From RGIG1828 sp045536915 (lineage in GTDB: Bacteria > Bacillota > Clostridia > UMGS1810): a stretch of 31,019 bases of DNA. The first letter of the stretch is position 1; every line of letters starts with the position of its first letter. The translations under genes were made by a program, and so were the position numbers. This document shows positions 1 to 8,393 of the stretch, piece after piece. The notes under the pieces were generated by a model. The model saw nothing but the letters and a program-made list of their open reading frames with translations, searched no databases and was not told the origin of the DNA. The stretch is taken from the NCBI GenBank assembly GCA_045536915.1, contig JAZSOL010000276.1, forward strand, positions 1 to 31,019. The letters are read 5' to 3'.

Positions 1-2
1 AC

Positions 3-983
3 TATTTTCTCACAGGTGTGAAAAAGAGCGAATATACAATTGCTTCAACATCTCAGCTCTTAAATCCCGAAAAACGCACATGGGATAAAGAGCTTATGAC
101 AGAGCTAGGCATTCCCACAGATATTCTCTGTGACATCATAACAACAGGCGAAATTCTGGGTAATCTTTCTTCCGAAATCTGCGAAGAGCTTTCCTGCGAC
201 AGTGTGCCTGTTGTTGCAGTAGGCGGTCACGATACAGCTTCTGCAGTTGTTTCAGTTCCTACTACAGAAGATGATTTTGTGTATATCTCCTGCGGTACAT
301 GGTCACTTTTTGGTACAGAACTTAAAGACCCTCTCATCTGCAAGGAAGGACTTGAATCTTCATATACCAACGAAGGCGGCTATGGTGACACAATACGTTA
401 CTTAACCAATATTATGGGGTTGTGGCTTATTCAGGAGTCTCGCCGTGCATGGAAAAAACAGGGGCACGACCTAAGTTTTAACGACCTCGAAAAGCAGGCT
501 CTTGCTTCAAAGAGTTTTCAGTGCTTTATCGACCCTGACTATCCGGAATTCGGAAAACCGGGCAACATCCCGAAAAGAATTCAGGAATATTGCGAAAGAA
601 CCGGTCAGTATGTGCCTCAGACAATCGGTGAAATTGTGCGTTGTATCTATGAAAGCCTTGCTCTTAAGTATAAGCATTCGTTTATAAATCTTTCAAAAAT
701 CACAGGAAAGAAATTCACCGGAATCCACGTAGTAGGCGGCGGCACCAAAGACCCGCTCCTTTGTCAGATGACTGCAAACTCATGTAATACGATTTTGTCG
801 GCAGGTCCTATTGAGGCAACGGCTCTGGGTAATGTGGCAGTTCAGCTCATGGCTTCGGGTGATATTAAAGACATTAAGGAAGCAAGAAGCGTTATCAGAG
901 ATTCGTTTGATATTAAAACCTACAATCCGGGTGAAACAGAATTGTGGGATTTGGCTTACGAAAGATTTGTTACCATACTGTAA
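3..983 (+). CDS. rhaB: Rhamnulokinase, 5'-truncated by the window edge
   Basis: Phosphorylates L-rhamnulose to L-rhamnulose-1-phosphate in cytoplasmic rhamnose catabolism (family knowledge). The open frame runs from the first full codon in the window with residues YFLTG before the first GTG, so the gene begins outside; about 327 codons of a protein usually near 480 are present. FGGY-kinase features are visible: the YTIASTSQLL stretch, GGHDTASAV, CGTWSLFGTE, and the C-terminal GGGTKDPLLCQMTA and AGPIEATALGN signatures typical of rhamnulokinases. The TAA stop at 981-983 is followed by a convergent terminator shared with hydG. The link to rhamnose fits the rhamnosidase-like gene about 20 kb downstream, although housekeeping genes lie between them. 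Family assignment is secure; specificity for rhamnulose rather than another ketose is inferred from overall similarity. Confidence 0.92.
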   Translation, partial: YFLTGVKKSEYTIASTSQLLNPEKRTWDKELMTELGIPTDILCDIITTGEILGNLSSEICEELSCDSVPVVAVGGHDTASAVVSVPTTEDDFVYISCGTWSLFGTELKDPLICKEGLESSYTNEGGYGDTIRYLTNIMGLWLIQESRRAWKKQGHDLSFNDLEKQALASKSFQCFIDPDYPEFGKPGNIPKRIQEYCERTGQYVPQTIGEIVRCIYESLALKYKHSFINLSKITGKKFTGIHVVGGGTKDPLLCQMTANSCNTILSAGPIEATALGNVAVQLMASGDIKDIKEARSVIRDSFDIKTYNPGETELWDLAYERFVTIL

Positions 984-994
984 TATAAAATAAT

Positions 995-1143
995 AAAAAG
1001 AGGCTATATCAAAATGAAAAATAACGGTTCGTCGAGGACGCCGAACCCTACAAATTGCTGTGTATATATACTGTGTACACAATATATGTAGGGGACGGCC
1101 TCCCGGACGTCCCGGAAAAATCATTTTGCTACAGCCTCTTTTT
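995..1143. repeat. Bidirectional terminator arms enclosing a palindromic intergenic repeat
   Basis: The outer arms 995-1017 and 1121-1143 are inverted repeats matching at 21 of 23 positions; they begin with AAAAAGAGGCT and end with AGCCTCTTTTT, as in a bidirectional rho-independent terminator between converging rhaB and hydG. Instead of a short loop there are about 100 bp that are themselves symmetric: CCCTAC near 1046 answers GTAGGG near 1088, a GGTTCG/CGAACC hairpin lies at 1026-1047, and a GGGACG/CGTCCC hairpin at about 1092-1113. The inside is far more GC-rich than its surroundings. This looks like a small intergenic repeat sitting in a terminator loop, or a MITE whose ends act as terminators. 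Confidence 0.7.
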
Positions 1144-1178
1144 GTAACCTTAAATTTCATAAAACAGAGTAAAAACAA

Positions 1179-2594
1179 TCAGAATCTGAAATCTCTTATT
1201 CCGTTTTGAATTTTTTCCAAATTATCCTTTGCAATTTGCCTTACCTTTTCATTAGGCACTTTTTCAATTTCTTTGGCAATAAGTTTTTCTCCGATTTCCC
1301 TTGTTTGCTCTGATGCATAATCCATCAGATATTCTTTGAGTGTCATAAGTGCATTTGGATGACAGCAGTTCTGAATCTGACCGTTCTTGCAAAGTGTCAT
1401 AAATCTGTCGCCTGTTCTTCCTTCTCTGTAGCAGGCTGTGCAAAAAGATGGAATGTAACCGGATTTCATAAGCCAGTTCACAACTTCGTCGAGAGTTCTC
1501 TGGTCTGAAACGTCAAACTGTTCGGTGTCGTGCGGTCTTTCTTCTTCGGAATATCCGCCAACAGACGTTCTGGAAGCACCGCTTATCTGAGACACACCTA
1601 ATTTTATAACCCTTTCTCTTACTTCCTGGCTTTCTCTTGTTGATATAATCATTCCCGTGTAGGGAACTGAAATTCTTATAAGTGCGCAAAGCTTAGCAAA
1701 AATCTCATCGCTTATGCCGTTGTCGAACTGATCGGGGTCAATGTCATCAGCTCTTTTGAGTCTTGGAACACTGATGGTGTGGGGTCCAACTCCGAATGCC
1801 GCTTCAAGATGTTCAGCGTGCATAAGAAGACCTGCAAATTCGTAGCGGTAAAGCTCTAAGCCGAAAAGTACACCAAGTCCCACGTCGTCAATTCCACCTT
1901 GCATTGCTCTGTCCATAGCTTCAGTGTGGTAGTTGTAGTCGTGTTTGGGGCCGGTGGGGTGGAGCTGAAGATAGCTTTCTTTATGATATGTTTCCTGAAA
2001 AAGAATGTAGGTTCCTATTCCGGCATCTTTGAGTTTTTTGTAGTTTTCAACGGTTGTTGCGGCAATGTTCACGTTCACTCGTCTTATTGCACCATTTTTG
2101 TGCTTAATAGAATAGATTGTTTTTATACATTCGAGAATATATTCAAGAGGATTGTTTACAGGGTCCTCTCCGGCTTCAATTGCAAGTCTTTTGTGACCCA
2201 TATCCTGAAGTGCGGTAACCTCTTTAACAACTTCTTCCTGAGTAAGCTTCTTTCTTGGAATTGTTTTGTTTTTCATATGATACGGACAATACACACATCC
2301 GTTTACGCAGTAGTTTGAAAGATAAAGCGGTGCAAACATAACAATTCTGTTGCCGTAGAGGTCTTTTTTTATTTGTTCGGCAAGTTTGTATATTTTTTCA
2401 ATTCTTTCTTTATCTTCGCAGGCAAGAAGCACCGATGCCTCGCGGTGCGTCAGACCTTTTTTTAATGCAGCCTTTTCAATAAGTGAATCAATAAGCTCGT
2501 AATTTTCTTTGTTTTCATCTGCATATTTCAAAGTTTCAAGAATTTCGCCGTGATCAATGAATTCATCGGCATTCATGGATTTTGGATTATACAT
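1179..2594 (-). CDS. hydG: [FeFe]-hydrogenase H-cluster maturase HydG (radical SAM)
   Basis: HydG cleaves tyrosine by radical chemistry to give the CO and cyanide ligands of the [FeFe]-hydrogenase active site. At 471 aa it has the normal family length. The radical SAM cluster motif CX3CX2C is C96-C100-C103 (CVNGCVYC), and the C-terminal auxiliary cluster signature is present: CTAC near residue 388 followed by YREGRTGDRFM and a further Cys in the CCHPNAL stretch near 412. The C-terminal motif separates HydG from HydE and ThiH. The start is the ATG at 2594, with AAAGGAG seven bases upstream; an alternative Met at codon 7 has no comparable site. hydE, hydF and the hydrogenase are not adjacent. 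It appears monocistronic, with its own -10 TATAAT on the minus strand at 2649-2654 and a leader hairpin. Confidence 0.95.
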   Translation of the reverse strand: MYNPKSMNADEFIDHGEILETLKYADENKENYELIDSLIEKAALKKGLTHREASVLLACEDKERIEKIYKLAEQIKKDLYGNRIVMFAPLYLSNYCVNGCVYCPYHMKNKTIPRKKLTQEEVVKEVTALQDMGHKRLAIEAGEDPVNNPLEYILECIKTIYSIKHKNGAIRRVNVNIAATTVENYKKLKDAGIGTYILFQETYHKESYLQLHPTGPKHDYNYHTEAMDRAMQGGIDDVGLGVLFGLELYRYEFAGLLMHAEHLEAAFGVGPHTISVPRLKRADDIDPDQFDNGISDEIFAKLCALIRISVPYTGMIISTRESQEVRERVIKLGVSQISGASRTSVGGYSEEERPHDTEQFDVSDQRTLDEVVNWLMKSGYIPSFCTACYREGRTGDRFMTLCKNGQIQNCCHPNALMTLKEYLMDYASEQTREIGEKLIAKEIEKVPNEKVRQIAKDNLEKIQNGIRDFRF

Positions 2595-2619
2595 ATATTA
2601 ACTCCTTTCCGGAAATAAA

Positions 2620-2645
2620 AGCACCCGACAAATATGCCGAGTGCT
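2620..2645 (-). promoter_or_regulatory. Leader hairpin between hydG promoter and start; CIRCE-like half site
   Basis: Read on the minus strand, arms AGCACTCG and CGGGTGCT form an 8-bp stem with one G-U pair and a 10-nt loop. The hairpin starts four bases after a TATAAT (2649-2654, minus) and is followed by TTTTATTT and the hydG ribosome site. It could be a 5' leader hairpin of hydG, a weak terminator for the upstream wal/ybaB transcript, or an operator. The half GAGTGCTAA (plus strand, 2639-2647) is identical to half of the HrcA operator CIRCE, but the other half is imperfect and the gap is 12 rather than 9, so an HrcA site is doubtful. Confidence 0.5.
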
Positions 2646-2734
2646 AAAATTATACCTAAAAATAATAATTAACACTCTTTCGCCTTATATTAAAATATTC
2701 GGAGTCAGAATGGTGCATAACTATGATATATAAA

Positions 2735-3076
2735 TCAGAAAAGTCCCGGAATATTAATTCCGCCTGTGAGCTTGCTCATTTTTGCATTGTTTGCTTCGTC
2801 AACTTTCTGGATAACATCGTTTACTGCCGTGAGAATCAAATCCTGAAGCATTTCAACATCATCCGGGTCGCAAGCTTCCGGTTTGATATTAATTTCGAGA
2901 AGCTCTTTTTTACCGTTCATTTTAACGGTAACGGCTCCGCCGCCTGAACTTGCATCAAAATCTGTCTGCTCAATTTCTTCCTGAGCTTTGAGCATTTCCT
3001 GCTGCATTTTCTGCGCCTGTCTGATCATGTTGTTGGCATTACCCATGCCACCCATAGGGAATCTTTGTTTTGCCAT
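2735..3076 (-). CDS. ybaB: YbaB/EbfC-family nucleoid-associated protein
   Basis: Small DNA-binding protein that coats the nucleoid as a dimer (family knowledge). The 113 aa show the family pattern: a low-complexity N-terminus (FPMGGMGNANNM), a long helix rich in Gln, Met and Glu (IRQAQKMQQEMLKAQEEIEQ), a GGGAVTVKMNGKKELLEINI strand pair and a C-terminal helix. The ATG at 3076 follows an AGGAGG ribosome site lying at the end of the upstream gene, which is only 3 bp away, so it is the last gene of the wal transcript. In most Firmicutes ybaB sits between dnaX and recR; joining the wal operon is unusual and may reflect rearrangement. The role here is inferred only from the family. Confidence 0.93.
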   Translation of the reverse strand: MAKQRFPMGGMGNANNMIRQAQKMQQEMLKAQEEIEQTDFDASSGGGAVTVKMNGKKELLEINIKPEACDPDDVEMLQDLILTAVNDVIQKVDEANNAKMSKLTGGINIPGLF

Positions 3077-3079
3077 TTT

Positions 3080-3880
3080 TTAGTCCTCCTGTTTTAAACT
3101 TTTACCATTAATAGCATCATAATAATATTCATAATCCGAATCGGTTTTAATCATATAACATGGAATAGCCGATGCAGATTTGCTTGCTTTGTTTTCGTCG
3201 TAATAGCTGACGTAATATCCGTATTTGATATCAGTTATTTTTTTGCCCGTGTTTTCCAACTGCATTTTTTGTGCGGCATCAATTATTACACCTGAAATAG
3301 ATATCATTTTCAATGATGAGTTTTTAGACTTGGTTTCGCTCGTTTCGGGAATATACCATCTTCCGCGCACATGCATTTCGGAAGCTTTAAATATAATTGT
3401 TATACGTCCGTTGAATACCCTGTACTGAGAAAATTTCTCGTTTATAACACACACAAGTCCCTCGTCTGATTTTGAAAAATTCAACTCACATAAATTTTCG
3501 TCAATGCCAAGGTTTTTAAGAAACCTGATTACTTCATCCGAAGCATTACTTTCATTGAAAGAATAGATTTTGGTTTCGATATCTGCATAAAACGTACCGT
3601 TTTCGTGTTTGATATCGTAACCTGACTTATCAAATTTTTCGGTGTAAATAATATTTGTTGCATCAATATTATTGAGATTATCAAGCTTTAACGGAACTAT
3701 ATTTTTATCAACGTAAATACCAAAGTTGTTTTTTGTTATTTCAACAGTTTCAGCTATTGTTTCTTCATCAAACTCTGTAACGGATTTGCTGCTTGTTATA
3801 CCGCCGGAAGAATAAATGAGATATATGTTGATTATCAGAAACAAAAAAATCAACACTGTTTTTATGTGGTTCCAACTCAT
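3080..3880 (-). CDS. yycI: YycI-like regulator of the WalK sensor kinase
   Basis: Membrane-anchored extracytoplasmic protein of the YycH/YycI superfamily, which contacts WalK and adjusts its activity. The 266 aa start with MSWNHIKTVLIFLFLIINIYL, a short cytoplasmic tail and one transmembrane helix (about residues 7-24) closely like Bacillus YycI, followed by an exported alpha/beta region ending in a YYYDAINGKSL stretch similar to peptidase-propeptide-like domains. It begins two bases after yycH and ends 3 bp before ybaB, so translation is probably coupled. Sequence outside the N-terminal anchor is divergent, so the name rests on the anchor, size and position behind yycH in a walRK operon. Confidence 0.83.
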   Translation of the reverse strand: MSWNHIKTVLIFLFLIINIYLIYSSGGITSSKSVTEFDEETIAETVEITKNNFGIYVDKNIVPLKLDNLNNIDATNIIYTEKFDKSGYDIKHENGTFYADIETKIYSFNESNASDEVIRFLKNLGIDENLCELNFSKSDEGLVCVINEKFSQYRVFNGRITIIFKASEMHVRGRWYIPETSETKSKNSSLKMISISGVIIDAAQKMQLENTGKKITDIKYGYYVSYYDENKASKSASAIPCYMIKTDSDYEYYYDAINGKSLKQED

Positions 3881-3882
3881 AC

Positions 3883-5289
3883 TTAACCTCCCGACACTAT
3901 TGTGTATAACTCTCCGTCTGAATCCTCAATGTACCAAACAGGATCCCACACATGAGTCGCAATATTATATGAATAAGCCAGAAAGATGTCTGAAATATTT
4001 GAATTCATATCAGCATCGGCAGGTATTTTATCAATTGCTTCTATTGCAGATGAACACAGAATGTTTTCGCCTGAATGTGTGAATGTTTTGCATATCTGAC
4101 GATAGCTTGTTATTATTCCGTTTGTGACCTCAACAACAACCGCATGAGGTATTGAAAACATATTTTCCGACACCACAATCATATTATCGTTCAAATAATA
4201 GTCGAAAGTCATTGTGAATGACATTGAAGTGATGTCGTATATATCTGATGAAATTTCGAAATACATTTCATCCGACGGATTAAGCGATTCCGTTACTTTG
4301 TTCACAAAAGTTATGCACGAATTCAAGCAGTCGTATAATGAATCTGTATTCAGCTTGATGCCGTTGTTGCTGTTTAATGACCTGTATTCCAGCAGATCAT
4401 TTGAATGCATTTTCAATGTCGAATAGTTTTCCACAAACACAATTGAATTATCGCTTTCAATGTATTTTCTGATATTTGAAGTATTGTATTCAAACAGCGA
4501 AAGTATTGTGTTGTGAAGAGCATCGTTTTCATAAATATTATAAAAAAGCCGGTTTTCCAAAATAGCCGGAAGGTATTTCGGTGAAATGCTTATAAGTACA
4601 TCCGGGTCAATAACAATAGGCTGTTCAACGGCATTGTTGCTGTCCGAATCAAAATTAAGCTCAAATGAGTAATAGTTTATGTCGCCGTCGGAATTCTTAA
4701 AATTGTCTATTGCAGAGCTTATTGCGTTGCTTTCAAACGTGATTTTTGTTTTCTGAATATTTTCACTGTGTGCCTCTTTGATATACAAATGCATAACCGA
4801 CGGAATGCGTATGTCGCTGAGCACAAGAAATTCTCTGAATTTTTTGAAACCTCCGGAATACTGCGCAGAAAGCTGCGACGAAAAATAACCCGAATCATAC
4901 GTTACCGGATATGCAAAATAGCATGATTTGCTTTTCAGATTGGAATTCCACTCTGAAATATCACTTTGCTCAAATTTATCCGAAAGAATGCCAAGATTGA
5001 GAATAGAGTATAATTCTTCATACAGTTCCATATATTTGTCGGATGATTTGGTGAACAATGTGTGATTTCCTGAGTTATTTATGATTATTTTCGACGGTTT
5101 AAGAATTTGTTCGTTTGGATTAAAAGAAATATTACCCGTATCTTCATTGCCAAACAAATATTTTATTCCCGAAAAAAAGTTGTAGCCTCCGGGCCATAAC
5201 TCTTCATTAAACCATTTATTCCCTGTTAATACAATACTGCTGATTACAAGTATAATCAGCAGTATGGATTTAAAGCGTTCATATTTCAT
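3883..5289 (-). CDS. yycH: YycH-like regulator of the WalK sensor kinase
   Basis: Exported membrane-anchored protein that, with YycI, modulates the WalK kinase. The 468-aa product begins MKYERFKSILLIILVISSIVL, the typical YycH start with a single transmembrane anchor (about residues 8-24), then a large extracytoplasmic region of alternating strands. The size matches Bacillus YycH (about 450 aa). It follows the small secreted-protein gene by 30 bp and precedes yycI by 2 bp. No enzyme motif is visible, as expected of the family. Assignment relies on the N-terminus, length and operon position; the rest is strongly diverged. Confidence 0.85.
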   Translation of the reverse strand: MKYERFKSILLIILVISSIVLTGNKWFNEELWPGGYNFFSGIKYLFGNEDTGNISFNPNEQILKPSKIIINNSGNHTLFTKSSDKYMELYEELYSILNLGILSDKFEQSDISEWNSNLKSKSCYFAYPVTYDSGYFSSQLSAQYSGGFKKFREFLVLSDIRIPSVMHLYIKEAHSENIQKTKITFESNAISSAIDNFKNSDGDINYYSFELNFDSDSNNAVEQPIVIDPDVLISISPKYLPAILENRLFYNIYENDALHNTILSLFEYNTSNIRKYIESDNSIVFVENYSTLKMHSNDLLEYRSLNSNNGIKLNTDSLYDCLNSCITFVNKVTESLNPSDEMYFEISSDIYDITSMSFTMTFDYYLNDNMIVVSENMFSIPHAVVVEVTNGIITSYRQICKTFTHSGENILCSSAIEAIDKIPADADMNSNISDIFLAYSYNIATHVWDPVWYIEDSDGELYTIVSGG

Positions 5290-5319
5290 TAATTAAGTCA
5301 CCTGCCGGGTATTAAAGAA

Positions 5320-5814
5320 TTAATTGAAAACATCTCTAACACCAATACCGTTAGACTTGAATTTACCGTTAACGTTATCAAGATATCCTTGGTTGAGGAG
5401 AGAAATTTCAAGCTTCACAACTTCATAGGTGACACTTGATGAATGAGCAACCACCATAATAGTGTTCAGACCGTCCTTAAGAGTAATCTGCTGCACATAA
5501 AGTCCGCTGCTTCCAACATATGATTCGAGCTTCTGGCCGTATGCATTTCTGAGAACTTCATATGAACCTGTAGCCGAATTGTAAGCATACAGAGTTATTT
5601 TGGTTCCCTTCACAGCCACGGCTGAAATCACGCAGTTGCGGTTAGTGGTGGTAGAAACAATCGTTTCCGGATTTCTAATGTCTATAAGATAATCAACAGT
5701 TCCCGAATATGATGCAGGAAGGCTGTTTGCTGATGCAAATCCGGTCAGCGTCGGAATTGTTGATAAAATGAAAACAAGCATAACTGTTATCATCAGACTC
5801 TTCATTTTGCTCAT
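5320..5814 (-). CDS. Secreted protein of unknown function, WalR-box promoter
   Basis: A 164-aa exported protein inserted between walK and yycH. The first ~29 residues form a signal peptide (Lys-containing start, hydrophobic MITVMLVFILSTIPTLTG, then an Ala-Ser cleavage region). The mature part is rich in Val, Thr and Ser with alternating hydrophobic residues, suggesting a small beta-sandwich of Ig or cadherin-like type; there is no cysteine box, LPXTG, SLH or known wall-binding repeat. The start is set by GGAGGG six bases before the ATG. Its promoter carries a WalR-type direct repeat, so it is probably made under wall-stress control and may be a wall protein or an extra input to WalK. I do not recognise the family. 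Confidence 0.75.
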   Translation of the reverse strand: MSKMKSLMITVMLVFILSTIPTLTGFASANSLPASYSGTVDYLIDIRNPETIVSTTTNRNCVISAVAVKGTKITLYAYNSATGSYEVLRNAYGQKLESYVGSSGLYVQQITLKDGLNTIMVVAHSSSVTYEVVKLEISLLNQGYLDNVNGKFKSNGIGVRDVFN

Positions 5815-5844
5815 TATAATCCCTCCATATATTTTCTTGATTTT

Positions 5845-5877
5845 ATTATACTACAGTATTATTACAATAATGTTACA
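5845..5877 (-). promoter_or_regulatory. Promoter with WalR box upstream of the secreted-protein gene
   Basis: On the minus strand there is TGTAAC, five bases, then TGTAAT (plus-strand span 5861-5877). This fits the published WalR/YycF consensus TGTWAH-N5-TGTWAH at every position. A TATAAT lies at 5845-5850, and the box covers where the -35 would be (the bases there, ACATTA, are a poor -35), the arrangement expected for activation by WalR. The site lies inside the operon encoding WalR itself, between walK and the secreted-protein gene, so yycH, yycI and ybaB could also receive feedback-controlled transcription from it. Confidence 0.7.
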
Positions 5878-5903
5878 GCAACTTTAAATTATATTAACAT
5901 ATA

Positions 5904-7679
5904 TTATGCTGATTTGATACACGGAAGCTTTATTAATACTTCGGTTCCAATGCCCGGTTGGCTTTTAATTGAAATACTTCCGCCGTGAGCTTCAATGATT
6001 TCTTTTGCTATTGCAAGTCCCAAACCGGTTCCGCCCATTTCGCGCGAGCGTGCTTTGTCAACACGGTAGAATCTTTCGAATATATGCTCAAGGTCTTTTT
6101 CGGGAATTCCGATGCCGTTGTCTTTGACCTTGATATTTATTGAATCAAACATATACATTGTTGTAACAATGATTCTGCCTCTTTCTGCAGAATATTTTAG
6201 TGCATTGGTAATAATATTTGTGATAACCTGTTCAATACGGTCAGCATTTCCAATGAAAACAGGTAATTTATTCACAGGTTCATAAACAAGCTGCTGATAT
6301 TTTTCTTTTGCGGCATGCTGAAGCTTTTCAACAATACTTCCCGTAAGGAATTCTATATCAATTTCTTCTTTTGCAGTATCTTTAATGCTGTGGTCAAGAC
6401 TTGAAAGAAGCAATAAATCCTTAACAAGCCTTGTCATTCTGTCGGTTTCGTTGTTTATTATCTTCAGAAACGACACAAACATATCTTTATCATATGTATC
6501 GTCGGCAATTGAATCGCATAGGGTTTCGCTATAGCTTTTAACCGTTGTTAGCGGAGTTCTGAGCTCGTGGGAAACGTTTGCAACAAATTCTTTTCTGGAA
6601 CGTTCAAGTCTTTCGCGTTCTGTGATGTCGTGAAGAGCAACAACAATACCGCCGGATTTGTCGTTTGTCATAAACGGAGCAAAATATGCACTGATTTCTT
6701 TACCGTTTATGTTAAATATTCTTTCTATAGCCTGAAAATGTTTGAAATAGAGTATCTGACCTATTTTAACTTCATGTTCGCTGAAAAGCTCGTCAAATGT
6801 TTTGTTTTCGTTTTCATCAAGAGAAAGCATGGAACGGGCGGCGGGGTTAATGTGAATAATATTTCCGGCAATGTCGAATGCAATAACTCCGTCGGTCATA
6901 TATTTAACTATTGTTTCAACCTTTTCTTTTTCGCCCCTGATAGCGCCGAGTGTGGCTTTCAGTTCAGATGCCATGTGGTTGAATGTGTCCGTGAGCTGAC
7001 CGATTTCATCGGGAGATTTAACCTCAATAGTATTTTCAAAATCACCCGATGCAATGTTTTTTGACTTTTGAGTAAGAGACTTGATAGGTGAAATGATGGT
7101 TATTGAAAGAAGAACTGCAAATACGAGAGAAAGAGCAATTCCGAGAAGCAATGCCTGAACAATGATTGTAAATATATTTCTTAAAATCGCACTTGTTTCT
7201 TCTTTTGAGTCGTTAACATAAACAATGTAAATTACTTCATCGCCGCTTTTTAAAGGAATTGCATAATCCATAAATGCATTTTCTGAAATCACTTCATCAC
7301 CGCGTGAACCGCTCATTGCCGTTATTATATTTGAAGATAAACCAAGACTTTCCGCTTTTTCGGCATTTGTGTTGCATCCGGGAATTGCTTTGCCTGTCTT
7401 GCCGTCAAGGATAAACACGTTTCGGAATGTGTCTATTCCAAGCTGACCGGAATATGCACTCACACTCGAGAAAATTTTCATTGTATCCTGTTCGGTACCG
7501 ATGTTAAAGCAAAGCGACTGGATATATTCTTCCGTAAACACCGTGGAATTTATTGTTTTGAATTCATTGTGATAGTATTCATCGGTAGAATCGGTCATAA
7601 ACGTTCCAATTAAAATAATAACAGAAACAGTAAACAACACAAACATTGCGCTGATTTTCAAACTGAGACTTTTAAACAT
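5904..7679 (-). CDS. walK: WalK-like sensor histidine kinase
   Basis: Membrane sensor kinase of the essential cell-wall homeostasis system. The 591 aa contain an N-terminal transmembrane helix (about 9-28), an extracytoplasmic sensor domain to about 165, a second helix (about 168-193), a HAMP domain (ISPIKSLTQKSKNIASGDF onward), a PAS domain around 250-350, a HisKA box with the phospho-accepting His near 371 (SHELRTPLTTVKSY), and a HATPase domain with the N box (NIITNALKYS near 488), DNGIGIP and GGTGLGLAIAKEI. This order and size match WalK/VicK. It starts 3 bp after walR, implying coupled translation. The 89-bp gap after it holds the WalR-box promoter. Confidence 0.93.
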   Translation of the reverse strand: MFKSLSLKISAMFVLFTVSVIILIGTFMTDSTDEYYHNEFKTINSTVFTEEYIQSLCFNIGTEQDTMKIFSSVSAYSGQLGIDTFRNVFILDGKTGKAIPGCNTNAEKAESLGLSSNIITAMSGSRGDEVISENAFMDYAIPLKSGDEVIYIVYVNDSKEETSAILRNIFTIIVQALLLGIALSLVFAVLLSITIISPIKSLTQKSKNIASGDFENTIEVKSPDEIGQLTDTFNHMASELKATLGAIRGEKEKVETIVKYMTDGVIAFDIAGNIIHINPAARSMLSLDENENKTFDELFSEHEVKIGQILYFKHFQAIERIFNINGKEISAYFAPFMTNDKSGGIVVALHDITERERLERSRKEFVANVSHELRTPLTTVKSYSETLCDSIADDTYDKDMFVSFLKIINNETDRMTRLVKDLLLLSSLDHSIKDTAKEEIDIEFLTGSIVEKLQHAAKEKYQQLVYEPVNKLPVFIGNADRIEQVITNIITNALKYSAERGRIIVTTMYMFDSINIKVKDNGIGIPEKDLEHIFERFYRVDKARSREMGGTGLGLAIAKEIIEAHGGSISIKSQPGIGTEVLIKLPCIKSA

Positions 7680-7682
7680 AAA

Positions 7683-8393
7683 TTATTCCCCAAAGTAATA
7701 TCCGACACCGCGTTTTGTTATGATATATGCAGGGAGACTCGGATTATCTTCGATTTTTTCCCTTAATCGTCTAATAGTAACGTCAACCGTGCGCACGTCG
7801 CCGTAGAATTCATAATCCCATACCTTGTTGAGAAGCTGTTCTCTTGTGAAGATTTTTCCTTTTCTTGTTGCAAGAAATTTCAGGAGCTCAAACTCACGGA
7901 ACGTGAGAGAAATGCATTTATCTTTTTTGCGAACCTCATATTTTTCATTATCAATAACAAGGTCGCCAAAGGTGAGAATGTCGCCGTCTCCGTCTGCTTT
8001 GCCAACAATCTGAGTGCGCCTGAGATTTGCTTTAACACGTGCCATAAGCTCTCTTAAACTGAACGGTTTGGTCATATAGTCGTCTGCACCGAGTTCAAGT
8101 CCCAAAACCTTGTCAACCTCATCTTCTCTTGCGGTAAGCATAATAATCGGAACAGCCGATTTTTCCCTGATTGTTTTGCATACGGTAAATCCGTCTGTTT
8201 TGGGAAGCATAACATCAAGAAGAATAAGATCCGGTTCTTCATTGATAGCTTTTTCGATTGCGCTTTCACCGTCGTATGCGGTTGTAACCTTGTAGCCGTT
8301 TTTTTCAAGATTTATTTTGAGTATATCAACAATAGGTTTTTCATCATCAACAACTAAAATTCTGCTTTCCATAATGTTTGGGGATGTCCCCAT
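7683..8393 (-). CDS. walR: WalR-like response regulator (OmpR/PhoB family)
   Basis: Transcription factor paired with WalK, controlling peptidoglycan hydrolases and wall metabolism. The receiver domain shows ILVVDDEKP, the phospho-acceptor Asp in LILLDVMLP and the conserved Lys in DDYMTKPF; the C-terminal winged helix has LTFREFELLKFLA and DVTIRRLREKIE with RGVGYYFG at the end. Two starts compete. The ATG at 8393 has AAGGAGGTG only three bases away; the ATG at 8372 gives an N-terminus and Asp53 numbering identical to Bacillus WalR but lies about 24 bases from that site, with a GGGG-ACAT-CCCC hairpin between. A consensus-like promoter lies upstream. Confidence 0.93.
   Translation of the reverse strand: MGTSPNIMESRILVVDDEKPIVDILKINLEKNGYKVTTAYDGESAIEKAINEEPDLILLDVMLPKTDGFTVCKTIREKSAVPIIMLTAREDEVDKVLGLELGADDYMTKPFSLRELMARVKANLRRTQIVGKADGDGDILTFGDLVIDNEKYEVRKKDKCISLTFREFELLKFLATRKGKIFTREQLLNKVWDYEFYGDVRTVDVTIRRLREKIEDNPSLPAYIITKRGVGYYFGE

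Noticed and set aside
780..1178. 132-residue minus-strand open frame across the end of rhaB and the terminator
   Set aside because: It overlaps the real rhaB coding strand and the terminator/repeat, has no ribosome site, and its composition is that of a reverse-frame shadow.
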